Assembly: GCA_037043455.1 (NCBI GenBank)
Contig: JAWPHD010003270.1
Location: 69,501-133,500, forward strand
Reading direction: 5' to 3'
DNA from: Cyrtodaria siliqua
Taxonomy: Eukaryota; Mollusca; Bivalvia; Adapedonta; Hiatellidae
Length of the DNA: 64,000 nt
Shown: positions 1 to 10,848 of the stretch, one piece after another
Position numbering within the stretch: position 1 is the stretch's first letter
Layout of the letters: the number at the start of each line of letters is the position of its first letter
Notes under the pieces: model-generated
What the model saw: the letters and a program-made list of their open reading frames with translations, nothing else
Database searches by the model: none
What the model was told of the DNA's origin: nothing
Made by a program: the position numbers and the translations under genes

Positions 1-764
1 TTAGTATGCCCTTGTGTAGTAGTTTGCTTTGGAATTGCCTACAAACAAGCTATCGAAGACGGAATGAAGGGGTTCATGCGACGCGTTGTGAGATCTTTCT
101 GGTTGCGTATAACAATGAAAAAACAAAATAGGTCAAAAGGGTACGAAGTTGTTTAAAAGTAAACCAAATTTGGCTGAACGTTATACAAAACAGAAAAAAG
201 ACAGTAAAACAAAACATGGTTGGCGAAATGTATTTTAACATACCATTTCTATGTCCGTTGGTCGTGTGATTTTTGTAAAAGTGTGCCTGTATTGTTAGCT
301 TAAACACTATCCGTTAATATTCATGTTTTACATGCTTTACAAATAATGTGTTAGGCGGACTGTGTTAGGCGGACATGTGTTAATTGATGACACAGAGTTT
401 ATTTGGTATAATCTGAAAAACATGAGATATTGTATTACAATAATACCATGATATTGCATATTTCACAACAAAGCCGTTATATCAAATTTAACCTATGCGT
501 TGTATTTAAGATAAAATGAAATCATTTACTATACTCAGTAAAAATAATAGTTTTCCAGCAAAATCGGATACAGTAAGAAAGAACTAACAATGGTAGAACG
601 ATTTGCTTTTAATAACATCTTTGTTTGATGTTCTCACAAAATTTCATCGAAATCTAAGGAATAATAAAAAAATAATCACAGTTTAAAAACATAGGTGTGA
701 AAACAAAATTAACGAAATGTAAAGGTTAACGACAATAGCACAGATTTAGCAGTCTAAAAAAAGA
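1..764. other. AT-rich sequence, no gene recognised
   Basis: No exon-like open frame or recognisable element is visible here. A short direct duplication of a TGTGTTAGGCGGAC unit lies near 345-375. The rest is AT-rich non-coding sequence. Confidence 0.5.
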
Positions 765-977
765 GTATGATAATGGACCTTTGGAAACGGCCGAGCACGA
801 CACATACGAAATATTGCAGTCTCGGTTTGATTGAGACTGTTCATGAGTGGTAGTGAAATATGCTAGCTACCGCTCACGCCCTCTAGCCGCGGGTTGAGCA
901 GAACTCAATATTCATAAAATCAACAGCACAAAATGTTAACCATCCCGAAGATGGCATGCATATGGCGGTGGACATGG
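765..977 (-). repeat. Dispersed repeat family R3 (structured domain)
   Basis: This repeat recurs near 10849-11085 (other orientation), 13700-13850, 20820-20957 and 33285-33435, with fragments at 19508-19535, 32500-32580 and 35752-35840. It contains two potential hairpins: CAGTCTC at 817-823 pairs with GAGACTG at 833-839, and 845-853 pairs with 867-875. I put it on the minus strand because the homologous domain in family R2 reads that way. It has no open frame and is presumably a non-autonomous retroelement or the end of a larger one. Confidence 0.75.
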
Positions 978-1289
978 TCCATTCAAACACACAGAAAAAC
1001 ATTTAAAATCTCCCTAAAATCTCATGTGTCCACCGTTACACCGAAAACTAGCAAGAATGCGATGTCGCGTGATTCTGACGTAACGGCTGACGAATACTTG
1101 AGCTAATGCGTTCCATTCGCGGACAAGTGCTTCTGCAAGGTCTTGAACACTTTTGCTGGATAGGGTCATCCTGACGTACACGACGTCCCAAATATGCTGG
1201 ATGCATCGTCAGTCGTTAAGTCAGAAATGCTTCTATTGACATTGGTTCTGCTTATCACTGCTATTCATTATAATAAAACACGCTTAGTT

Positions 1290-1450
1290 TGAAACCGTCT
1301 CACCTCTCACTGCTGGCACTTCGAATCCCAGTGAGAGCTGGACTTGAAAGTGATAAAGTGTCGATTATTGCGTATGAGGGAGGTATACAAAACTAGCTCT
1401 ACCCAGGAAAATATAGGCGATCTGCATCCACCACTGTAATAGTGTATATT
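1290..1450 (+). repeat. SINE-like repeat, family S2
   Basis: The copy has a box-B-like stretch (CACTTCGAATCCCAGTG) followed by an AAAGTGTCGATT module and a CTACCCAG...CTGCATCCACCAC module. The same order occurs at 43080-43252 (plus) and 42853-43075 (minus), so it is a dispersed family. The box B points to a tRNA-derived SINE. The 5' head is weak in this copy. Confidence 0.6.
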
Positions 1451-1542
1451 ATTACATTTAATAGTCAACATGCTGAAGGAATATCCATATATACCTAATG
1501 GTGATTGGCAGACGACTTGCAATAGCCAGTTCCTCGACTAGT

Positions 1543-1975
1543 GCTATTAGGGTGGGGAATTATATTTCGTCGAATACCGCTTAATCCGGTGATAGTGGGC
1601 GTGAAAGGTATTGCAACTGTTATGAAAGTAGGGTAAGTGTGAGGTTTGGTGCACCCTAGAACCGGTTTAAACCCCCGGTTTCCTACTTTGCCACTGACCG
1701 TTCCAAGGCGGTAGCCATATTGTCAACCATTCTGTGTTTGTGATGTCGTTTGCATTTATTATTACTTTTGCCTCCTTGTTTGTCTGTTTGCGTGTTTGTT
1801 TCTGTATTTTGTGGTTGACTGTCCTCCTTGAATGCTACTTTCCCTGTCCGATCTTTTTTATATTTCTTTACCTCTCATGAAAAGACTCAATGATACCGAG
1901 TCTGCTACTTGTCTCTCTTGTTTGTTTTCTTGCTTTCTATGAAACTCATTTTCAGTATATATTAATATTTGTATA
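1543..1975 (+). repeat. Repeat family R2, split by an RT-element tail
   Basis: The first part (1543-1624, GAATACCGCTTAATCCGG...GTGGGCGTGAAAGG) and the last part (1873-1975, CTCATGAAAAGACTCAATG...GAGTCTGCTAC...CAGTATATATT) are the two halves of family R2, as seen uninterrupted at 8640-8830. A copy of the RT-element tail lies between them. R2 also occurs at 9885-9985, 14470-14710 (minus), 31370-31640 (minus), 41228-41335 and 54870-55040. Confidence 0.7.
1628..1872 (+). mobile_element. RT-element 3' tail, 5'-truncated copy
   Basis: The copy runs from GGGTAAGTGTGAGGTTTGG through the GTTTAAACCCCC and CCGTTCCAAGGCGGTAG blocks to the family terminus CCGATCTTTTTTATATTTC. The same order follows the reverse-transcriptase stop codon at 56739, which identifies it as the element's 3' tail. 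It interrupts an R2 repeat. Confidence 0.8.
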
Positions 1976-2194
1976 TAAGTATTTTCTAAATGTTTGCGGC
2001 CTCATATATTGAAATAAAAAAACACATTTTACTTGTTTAAAGTTTTATTCAGTTTCAAGAATATTATATAATTATAAATGTGAAAATCTGGACGCATTTG
2101 TGCCTAATCTGAGCGTATTTCTACACAAAATGTTTAAAGTGTTGTCATATACCAAAACCAATAAGTATAAAAGCCTAACAGGAAATGCATCTGT
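1976..2194. other. Non-coding AT-rich spacer
   Basis: Nothing recognised; AT-rich sequence between an R2 repeat and a degenerate RT-element tail. Confidence 0.4.
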
Positions 2195-2960
2195 CAAGAA
2201 ACAAAGTAAACCCCAAAATACGCAAAACGGCAAACACGAATGACAATGTAATTAACCCTAACCCTTTGTCTGATATATACGTTAAGAACATCATTTATAC
2301 TCGGACAAAAGGCATATGAAGTCACAAACATAAAAAGGTTGCCAATAGGGCTACCGGTAAAAAGGCAGTTGGGCACTTAAACCAGGTTCTAGGGTGCACC
2401 AAACCTACCACTTAACCTACAGTCATCCCAATAAAACGGGACAGTGTAAATAAATAAATCCCCGCCGTAAAATATTCTCTAACCATCAAGGCAGCATTTA
2501 TTGGCAATATACGTAAAACACAAAGATGCTCGTGTAAATATAAATACAAAAACAATAGCCTAGAAAGCCACAAAGAAGGCAGAAGCCTGAGCAACAAGAG
2601 AATAAACCACTGAGGGCACGACAATGCAAGATTGCAGACAAACATCAAACGTCACCGTGCTTTGGGATTTAGGTAGACGTCATCATAGGGTCCACAGCAT
2701 GTCCGGTCATCCCACATTTAAAGACGATAGCATAGGGGCGAACTGTTGATGGATCCACCAGCAATCATGCAGTGTCTGTTAACAAGTTTAACAAAGATAG
2801 TATGAAAGTGATCATGACCAAGGATCTTACGAAGTTTGTAAATCACGTCAACATAGAAGTCAGTTTGTGATAGTCCTTGTTGCACAAGAGTTCTTAAATT
2901 ACTTTGGTATTTGGAAAGAAGATCAGGGCTACAATAATAAAAATTTGCAAAGGTTTTACG
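2195..2960 (-). mobile_element. Truncated RT element: C-terminal RT fragment plus tail
   Basis: Read on the minus strand, the fragment begins abruptly inside the RT C-terminal region (RKTFANFYYCSPDLLSKY near 2960-2900). It continues through KLRKILGHDHFHTIF and a short 3' untranslated part, then the tail with GGTGCACCCTAGAACC, and decays near 2330-2195. It abuts the 3' terminus of the next copy directly at about 2960. That head-to-tail join of a tail to a 5'-truncated body is the arrangement described for Penelope-like elements with pseudo-LTRs. The coding part is dead. Confidence 0.75.
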
Positions 2961-5875
2961 AAGAAATATAAAAAGATCGGACAGGGAAAGTAGCATTCAA
3001 GGAGGACAGTCAACCATAAAACACAGAAACAAACACGTAAACAGACAAACAATCAGGCAAAAGTTATACTAAATGCAAACGACATCACACACACAAAAGG
3101 GTTGACAATAGGGCTACCGCCTTGCAACGGTCAGTGGCAAGGTAGGCCAATGGAGTTTAAACCGGTTCTAGGGTGCACCAAACCTCACACTTACCCTACT
3201 GTCATTCCATTAAAACAGGACAGTATAAATAAAAAAATCCCCGCCATGATTTTAGCTCTAACCAACAAGGCAGCATCCATTGGCAATATAAGTAAAACAC
3301 ATATATGCTCTTGTAAATATAATACAAAAGAAAACAATAGCCTAGAAAGGTACTCAATGACTTGGCAGAAGCCAGAGCATCAAGAGAATAAACCATTATG
3401 GGCACGACAAAAAATATCATAGACAAACAGTAAACGCCACCGTCCCAATGGGCTTTAGGTAGGCGTCATCATAGGGTCCACAGCCTGTACGGTCATCGTA
3501 CAATTAAAGAGGAAATAATAGTGGCAAACTGTGAAAGGGTCCACCACCAAGCATGCAGTACGTTGCAAAATGATAGGGTCACAACCTCTTTTGATAAACT
3601 TTTCAACAAGTTCAACAGAGATAGTATGAAAGTGATCATGACCAAGAATCTTACGAAGTTTATAAATCACATCAACATAGAAGTCAGGTTGTGATAGTCC
3701 TTGTCGCAGAAGAGTCATTAAATTACTTTTATAATTGGAAAGAAGATCAGGGCTACGATAATAAAATTGTGCAAAGGTTTTGCGAAGTTTATGGTAACGG
3801 TAACCCTGATTGAGTAGTTTTTAGTTATACAAATATTACGAATATCAAAGTCCTCAACTCGAGTACAAGCTCTTGAAAAACGAATAAGTTGAGATACATA
3901 CACCCCATAAGAAGTTGCTCGGGGAACATCCCCATCCAAGTGGGAATAATTAAAAATGTAAAAATTAAAATCATCTCTCTTGTCATAGATTTTGCTAATT
4001 ATTTCACCATTTTCAATCTAGAGATCTAAATCAAGAAAAGAAGCGTTATTATCAGATATAATGGCTTTGTTAAGCTGAAGTTCTTTAGGATAAATACTAT
4101 TAACCATAGTTGGAAAGAAAGGGTTGTCAATGTTCCATATGTCATCCAGATATCGAGAGGTGTCATTAAAGGCTTTAATAACATCTGCCTTGGTATCCGG
4201 TGAAAGACACAATATGAAATCTCTTTCGTAGCAAAATAAAAACAAATCTGCGACAAGTGGAGCACAGTTCGTACCCATAGGGATACCAACAATTTGTCTA
4301 AAAACGGTGGTTACATACCTGACGAAAATATTATCTAATAGGAAGATGAGTGCTTCACAAACTTCATAGCAAGTCCACATAGTATAACTGTCTAAACTGC
4401 CGTTAGTAAAAAACGCTTTAATATTATTACATGCCAAAAAATGTAGTATTTTCTCTAGCGAATGTTTTATGAATAAGAGAAATTAGCTTGTCTTTAATAA
4501 GGTGATGTGGTAAGGTTGAATATAGTGCAGAGATATTCATAAGTGCTTATTGATGAAACTTGACCTTTATTGAAAATTTAATCAAGAACGTCTCCTGAAT
4601 TTTTTATAGACCAAAATAAATTAATCCCAATTTTTCATAAGTTGTATCAAAGTATAGTTTAACGTGATCTTTAACGGCAGTAAGACAAGAAGTAAAAAGT
4701 TTGGAGATATTTGTTGTGGTGCAGGCACTAGAATTCGAAATAAAGCGAGCCTTATACGGATTTCTATGTAATTTAGAAATCCAGTACATAATAGGCAGTT
4801 TATTTTGCTTATCATTTACAACAGCCTTGAAAGTAGTGCACCTAGTGATATGTGCGGAAACAACATCATCCTCAGTAGAATTAACTGGAGTATACGAATG
4901 GGTGCTGCCGAGTTCCAGAGATAAAACATTGACGTAATGTAGGCGTCAAACAATAATTACATTTTTAGCTGCTTTGTCTGCAAGAACTAAAACAAATTTA
5001 TTATGATATTCCTGAAATCCAAATTTTAAATTACGAAAGGAAAACCTAGGTCTCGGAGGAAGTAAAGAGGGGTTAGTATTATAAAAGGTAATACATGTAT
5101 CTATAATTTTAAGAATTGACTTTTTCCAAGTAAGAAGTAGAAAGCGAGTTTGGGTCCGCATCTTCTCTACGACACCATTTAATACTAAAATCTTCAATGG
5201 AGTGGGCGATCTGGGCACGAAAGGCGTTAAAGTCATAGTTGAAGGTAATCTATATTTAGAACCTTTCAAAAACGAATGCCGAATACGTTTATCAACAATA
5301 TCAAAATTACCGGTAATGACATGACCTGCTGGAGCATAGCAAAATGTAGATGTGTTGCACTCACATTCCTTAGGAGTATTATGTACTATATCAAGGCCAG
5401 AAACTATTTTGTTGTAGTGGAAAATAATATTTCTAATAGGCTTTTTATTCTTATAACAAATTACAGGACTTTCGGAATTTTTTTAATATTTTGGTATAGA
5501 ATCAACTACATGTACTAGAAAAATACTAAGCATGTCAATGAAATCAAAACCCTTATTAATATATAGTAGTTTTAGAAAATGCCTGACGTATTCAGACTCC
5601 TTGTCAATATGGGGTTGGAGAGCATGTTGTGTGTAGCTTTGAACTATGGAAGCAGTGTTATACAAGGGATTTGTACGAATGGAAATTGTGTCGGCTTCCT
5701 CGTCGATCAACTTCAGTGAAGAAATGGACAAAGAGGTAAGCCGTGAAAGCATAGAGTGCTTTCCAGACTGTTTAAAAATAGTGTGTAAATCAGCGACAGA
5801 AATAATTACACGCAATTTACGTTTGATGTTACCATTACGCCTAAGACCATGAGACCTAGATTTCCGCTTTCGAAT
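2961..5875 (-). mobile_element. Decayed reverse-transcriptase retroelement (Penelope-like affinity inferred)
   Basis: This is the longest copy of the dominant element. In minus-strand order it has an N-terminal region (5815-5483), a FVLVLADKAAKNVIIV block (near 5000-4946), MYWISKLHRNPYKARFI (4789-4604), the catalytic RT region with GIPMGTNCAPLVADLF and RYLDDIW (4437-4018), the RT C-terminus with DGDVPRATSYGVY and GHDHFHTI ending in AVDPMMTPT near 3465, then the 3' tail to AAAAAGATCGG at about 2961. The YLDD box is the RT catalytic motif. Frameshifts and stops separate the blocks, so it is a pseudogene. I recognise the protein family from molluscs and cnidarians as an RT. Assignment to Penelope-like elements rests on tail architecture and general resemblance, and I saw no GIY-YIG nuclease. 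Confidence 0.75.
4018..4437 (-). pseudogene. Reverse transcriptase catalytic domain fragment
   Basis: This 139-residue open stretch holds the GIPMGTNCAPLVADL motif and the YLDD catalytic box (RYLDDIWNID). It ends in NNASFLDLDL, the start of the connection to the C-terminal region. It is the best-preserved RT core in the window. It lacks an initiator of its own, and flanking frames are broken at both ends, so it is a relic of a longer polyprotein rather than a gene. Confidence 0.85.
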
Positions 5876-6349
5876 AGAAAATATAGAAAAAATGTCAATA
5901 TTAGGATCTTTAGAAATATTTCCTTCTTAATAAATATTGTCATTAAGGCAGAGTGGATAAGGTTTCTGTACGTTTTTCATCCACTTCAGTTCTGCAATAT
6001 GTCTAGCTCTTATTTCAAAGCTTTTAGTAACATCCTTAACAAAAAATATGTATTCAACCGGTTGAAGTTTATTTTAGCCCTGATGGAGTAGCTTTTTAGT
6101 TATACAATTATTACGAATATTAAAGTCCTCAACTCGAGAACAAGCTCTAGAAAAATGAATTAGTTGAGAAACATAGACCCCATAAGAAGTTGCTCGGGTA
6201 ACATCCCCATCTAAATGGGGATAATTAACGATATCAAAATTATTGTCATAGATTTTGCTAATTATTTCGCCATTTTCAATAGAGAGATGTAAATCTAGAA
6301 AAGGAGCGTTAGCATCAGAAGTATTAGATTTGTTAAGTTCTTAAGAATA

Positions 6350-7832
6350 TACGAGAAGTGTTCAACTTATATTTGAACACTTTTATTGTGTAACTGAATC
6401 AACTATCTTGTAATTCTCGCCGAATATGCTGATTGTAATGTCAAGTCTAATGATTCCTTCGATATGAAACATTATGACATGCACTATTATGTGCTTCCTA
6501 ATGATGCTGCATCCGCATTTTTGAAAAGGGCTAGAGAATGACATTTTGAAGCAAAAATCGTCAATTATAAAAATAACTGCACTACAAATTTTAACACAAA
6601 TGCTTTTAAAATATCGTTAAAGGTTATAGTATTCCGATATGTCCATGTCTGAACGTAGAAAAGAGTAATATGCATTTTTTTTTAATTTGTCGATTTTTAA
6701 GATTTTAGCGAAACTTAACATGAAATTCAAATATGAAAATGACTAAATTTACGAAAGCTTCTAGTTCAAAACATTAACTGCAGGCATTTTTGTGACTTCC
6801 TTCTCTATCAAAAACAAGTTTCATTAGTTTCTCAAAAGAAAAGATAGAAAAATATATAACTTAAAATGTAGGGGCAAAACACACACATTTGCAAATAATG
6901 ATAAAAATAATATATTATTTTACCAAAGATATCTTTATAAGGTATATGATATACATATATGATATACATCAACAATAACTGTTCATTATCACACAATATG
7001 ATTAAAATAGTTATGTTGGTCAATTTATAAAATTATCAGTAACAGGTTTAAAGGGACACTGTCCGTAACTTTTAGCTTGTAAAACACACAATAATTATGT
7101 TCGCAAACATTACACACTAAACATTATTGAATATTTACTAATTAAAAGCAAGATTGTTTAACGGAATTCTATCGCGGTACAAAAAAAAGTAAATCCGCTT
7201 TGTGCGTTTGAACTCGCAGCCCAAACTAAAATTACACTCACCGTAATAATAGTGTGCGTGAGCGTAAAGTGGTCGACAACGCTCCTTACTGAGCTAAGCG
7301 GGCTATACATATTTCACAATACATACTGTGGTTAAAACCTAATGCACTAATGGAAGTCACGTGATCGCAGAGAAGGTAAATATCGTGGGTCCCACTTTAT
7401 TTACATATAATAATTAAAACTTTTTTTTTTTCAAACTCACGAATGTATTCCTACATACTTCTTAGGGTCTATCCTCATGTTTTCATGTATACATTTCACT
7501 CAATAAAAGTCAGCCAGTTATTTAGTTATGCTCAATATCTGCTTACTTACGGACAGTGTCCCTTTAAACAATTATGATATGCATTTAGTGCAATTATTGG
7601 GTTTAAGGTAAAGCTCCACGGCAACAGCAACATATAGGTTTAAAATTAGAAAATAGTGTACACCTTATTCAAAATGTAATTTCAAAAGAACTGCGTGAAA
7701 TTGGATATTATTTTTAAATGCATACTTTCTAAATGACAGTTTCACATCATTAAATCACGTATTTTTGATGATCTTCACTTCCGCTAAAAAAAAAGACAAA
7801 AGTGTTCATTTATAAGTTGAACACCTCTCGTA
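6350..7832. mobile_element. TA-flanked inverted-repeat DNA transposon (Tc1/mariner-like, non-autonomous)
   Basis: The termini are TACGAGAAGTGTTCAACTTA on the left and its near-exact reverse complement on the right, about 37 bp of inverted repeat. TA duplications sit at 6348-6349 and 7833-7834. The empty site is visible in a paralogous copy near 4095. There is no transposase frame. TA target duplication suggests Tc1/mariner mobilisation. A second element is nested inside at about 7049-7566. Confidence 0.8.
7047..7568. mobile_element. Nested inverted-repeat element containing a tRNA-like segment
   Basis: The ends are TTTAAAGGGACACTGTCCGT and the perfect reverse complement ending GGACAGTGTCCCTTTAAA. 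The palindromic TTTAAA could hide a TTAA or TA duplication. On the minus strand at 7312-7190 lies a tRNA-like stretch with box A (TTAGCTCAGTAAGGAGCG) and box B (GAGTTCAAACGC). This suggests a SINE-derived or pol III-transcribed interior. A diverged terminus of similar type lies at 23288-23310. Confidence 0.7.
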
Positions 7833-8559
7833 TAGTATTAACCATAGTAGAAAAGAAAGGGTTGCCAATGTTCAATATGTCATCCAGATACCGAGAGGTG
7901 TTATTAAAGGCTTCAATAACGTCCGCCTGGTATCTGGTGAAAGACTCAACGTGAAATCTCTTTCATAGCAATATAAAAACAAATCTGCGACAAGGGGTGC
8001 ATTGTTCTTACTCATAACGATAACAACAATGTGTCTATATACTGTAGTTCCATACCTGACGAGAATATTATCGAATAGAAAAACAAGCGATTCACAAACT
8101 TTGCCTCGTCGAAAAATTGATTAAGACTTTGCTGGGTTCTTGTCCAATTGAATTCAATATTGTACTCAAAAATTCTACTTCACAACCAACTATTGAATAT
8201 AGGTTACGGGACACTAGATACCAGATTGAGTACAATATGAATTTAGTATATCTTTTTTGTATTTAAACAACTGGTTTGAGTACAATAATGGAAATATAGG
8301 ATTGCAACATGGTTAAAAAAAACAGGAAGAGATTGGTTAGAATTATAAGTGAGAAATAAATAAATTTATCTGACTTTGGATAATATGTAGGTTTAAAATT
8401 AGCGGCTATATATATTAAAATGGGACTACAAAACGACCGATGGTTAAGGTCAACTAAACAGAAAACAAGATAAAAAGAAAGGTTATAAATGGTCTTAGAG
8501 AAACCACAGCAATCAAACGAACTGACATCGTATGTTCGCACTACACCATGAACCGAATT

Positions 8560-8830
8560 ATGATCATACAGTGTGGCGGCTGTAAAAAGTATCCCCGTGC
8601 TACGAATCAGTAGTGTTATTTTTACTGGTCCTTTGGGACCAACGAGCCCAATATAGGTGGCTTTGAAGTAGAATACCGCTTAAGCCGGTGCTAGTGGGCG
8701 TGGGAGGTGTTGCTTCTTTCATTACTTTTCATGAACAGACTTAATAAAACCGAGTCTGCTGCTTTATTCTCTTAATTGTGTTTGTTGCTCACAAAGGATC
8801 ACCTTTATCAGTATTTATATATAAAATGTC
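8560..8830 (+). repeat. Repeat family R2, uninterrupted copy
   Basis: The repeat starts around a CCCGTGCTACGAATCAGTAGT block and passes CTGGTCCTTTGGGACC (a perfect small hairpin) and TAGAATACCGCTTAAGCC. It then holds the shared structured domain (8683-8760) and ends in TTTCAGTATTTATTAT-like sequence. There is no open frame. Comparison with the copy at 1543-1975 defines the site where the tail inserted. Confidence 0.7.
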
Positions 8831-8839
8831 AATGAAAAG

Positions 8840-9335
8840 GGCAATACGTAACATAAAGAGTGGTGAAGACAGGGTTACCGTCTTGAAACGATCAGTAGGC
8901 AATAAGGCCTACGGGTTAGCTTAAATCGAGGTTATGTGTACACAACATCACTATTAACCTGTCTTCAACGCCCAGATTGACAAAATAGTATAAATAAAAG
9001 TACATCTCATCAAAAGGAAATCCCTAACAATATTCCACATCCAGGGAAGTTAGTAAACAAAACACTGTAATGTTGTAAAGATATTTAGAACTCATAATCA
9101 GGAAAACATCTGGATGTACCCATAATTGTACTGAACAATCACCGCTGTAGCAGCCAGACCATTTTAGGGCACGGCCAAAAACACTAAGGACGAAAGTTCA
9201 TGCACCTACCGCCCTTTGTCCGGGTTTCAGCAGGCGCAATCACGGAGTCCCAAGAGGTGGTACAGTCTTCATAAAATGAAAAAGTGAAGCGTAGTGACTG
9301 ACTGTAGAGGGGTCAATCACCAAACATAAAGTGTG
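8840..9335 (-). repeat. Diverged tail family (RT-element related)
   Basis: The order GGTTACCGTCTTGAAACGATC, then a GGCC block, then CACTATTAACCTGTC parallels the main tail read on the minus strand (CTACCGCCTTGGAACGGTCA, GGCC, CACTTACCCTACTGTC). Copies also lie at 31840-32215 and 37370-37770. It looks like an older or sister subfamily of the same element. Confidence 0.6.
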
Positions 9336-9354
9336 TTGCAAAACTAAATGGTTA

Positions 9355-9852
9355 GTTGGGGGTTTAAACCAAGTTTAAGGGTGCACCAAACATCTCATAT
9401 ATAATCTCATTTAATTGCGTGAGACGTGCGTGCCTTGTCCGACGCCACAACGTAATTTGTATAGCGACGCTTTAACCTAAATACTATTTCGAACAAAATT
9501 ACGTTAATAACTGGTAGCTCGCTTGTAAAGAAGTTCAACAATTTCGCATCCCCTTATCTGATTGTGAATCAAAACCTTAAATACTATATTATTGCCTCCA
9601 CAATGCACCGCCTTGGAACGGTCAGCCTCAAAAAAGGCCGCTGGGGGTTTAAACGAGGTGCTATGGTGCATCAAACCAAACTCTTACCCTATTGCCATCC
9701 CAAAAAACGGGACAGAGTGAATGAAGCTATCCCCGATATGTTATAATCTCTAACAAACGAGGCAGAATTAATAGGCAATATAAGTAAAACAATTAAATGA
9801 CTAGGCAGGATCCAGAGCAAAAAGAGAATAAACCGCTAACGGTACGACAAGA
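9355..9852 (-). mobile_element. RT-element tail interrupted by a ~220-bp repeat
   Basis: Tail sequence occurs at 9355-9386 and again at 9605-9852 (CCGCCTTGGAACGGTCAG onward). Between them, 9387-9607 is a block found almost identically at 11340-11557. The tail terminus at the far end decays toward 9852. Confidence 0.65.
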
Positions 9853-9984
9853 CACCGCGTGATAGGTGATGCACTTAACATTACCTCATGACTCATGACC
9901 AGACTCAATAAAAAACTCAGTCTGCTACTTTTATCTCTTGTTTGTGTTTGTTGCTTCCAAGGGATTCCATTTTCAGTATTTATT

Positions 9985-10085
9985 ATAGAGATAGTATGAA
10001 AGTGATTATGACAAGGATCTTACGAAGTTTGTAAATCACATCACCGTAGAAGTCAAGTTGTGATAGTCTTGTCGCAGTAAAGAGG
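9985..10085 (-). pseudogene. RT C-terminal fragment
   Basis: On the minus strand this encodes a piece of the IYKLRKILGHDHFHTI region of the RT element. It is fused directly to the 3' end of an R2 repeat at 9885-9985. Confidence 0.65.
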
Positions 10086-10507
10086 ATTATAAATATTGAG
10101 TGTAACTTTAAAAATGTAGAATTATATCAAGTTCTGCTTCACATGAATATTCTTAAAAAGTGATGTGAGAGACGAGGATTGCATTAATTACATGAGCAAA
10201 ATGAAAAAAAAAGACTCTTACTAATACACATATCATATGACATAGGCAGCATCGGTTCATTGGAGGAAAACCTGGTAGATTGTCAAACAATACATAATTT
10301 ATTATTCTTCGAATATATATATATAACACGATTTCAAATAAAACAGCTTCACCTGGTACAGGGAATACCGTGATCATCCAGGCGGTTTCCCCAGGAAGAA
10401 GCCCTTCCATTGCACTTCGGTTGGGCTGACGCCTGCGATAGTCACAAATGTTGATTACTCGGGTACGCAATTTATTAGTTTGTGTTTGTTCGCGCTAACC
10501 CCTGAAC

Positions 10508-10712
10508 TTTTTTAAACCCCCAGTGGCCTACTTTGCCACTGACCGTTCCAAGGCGGTAGCCCTATTGTCAACCCTTTTTGTGTTTGTGATGTCGTTTGCA
10601 TTTATTATTGCTTTTGCCTTCTTGTTTGTCTGTTTGCGTGTTTGTATCTGTGTTTTGGTGTTTACTGTCCTCCTTGAATGCTACTTTCCCTGTCCGATCT
10701 TTTTATACTTTG
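10508..10712 (+). mobile_element. RT-element 3' tail copy
   Basis: It starts at TTTAAACCCCCAGTGGCC and ends at CTGTCCGATCTTTTTATA. The open frames across it are shared by all tail copies and are not evidence of coding. Confidence 0.75.
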
Positions 10713-10848
10713 TTATTACACGGAAAACACATACATATATCATGGCAGCCTTTAACATTTTTCACGGAAAAGGGCATGGCCCCAAAGCCTGACACCCTTA
10801 CAGAAGTCCCAATAGGCTTAAACAAAAGAGGGCATGGTCCAATAGTCT

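Larger units (their letters stand above)
6080..8107 (-). mobile_element. Second RT element fragment, split by a transposon
   Basis: Positions 8107-7833 and 6349-6080 together match the RT core through the DGDVPRATSYGVY and LIRFSRAC blocks of the 2961-5875 copy. They are separated by a 1483-bp inverted-repeat element at 6350-7832. Removing it joins the two halves at the place equivalent to 4095 in the intact copy. The fragment lies immediately upstream of the 2961-5875 copy in the same orientation. Confidence 0.75.

Noticed and set aside
765..977. Hammerhead ribozyme in R2/R3
   Set aside because: Penelope-like elements are known to carry hammerheads, so I looked, but the CUGAUGA and GAAA core pair could not be found in the right order.
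7190..7312. Functional tRNA gene on the minus strand
   Set aside because: It has boxes A and B only in approximate form and lies inside an inverted-repeat element.
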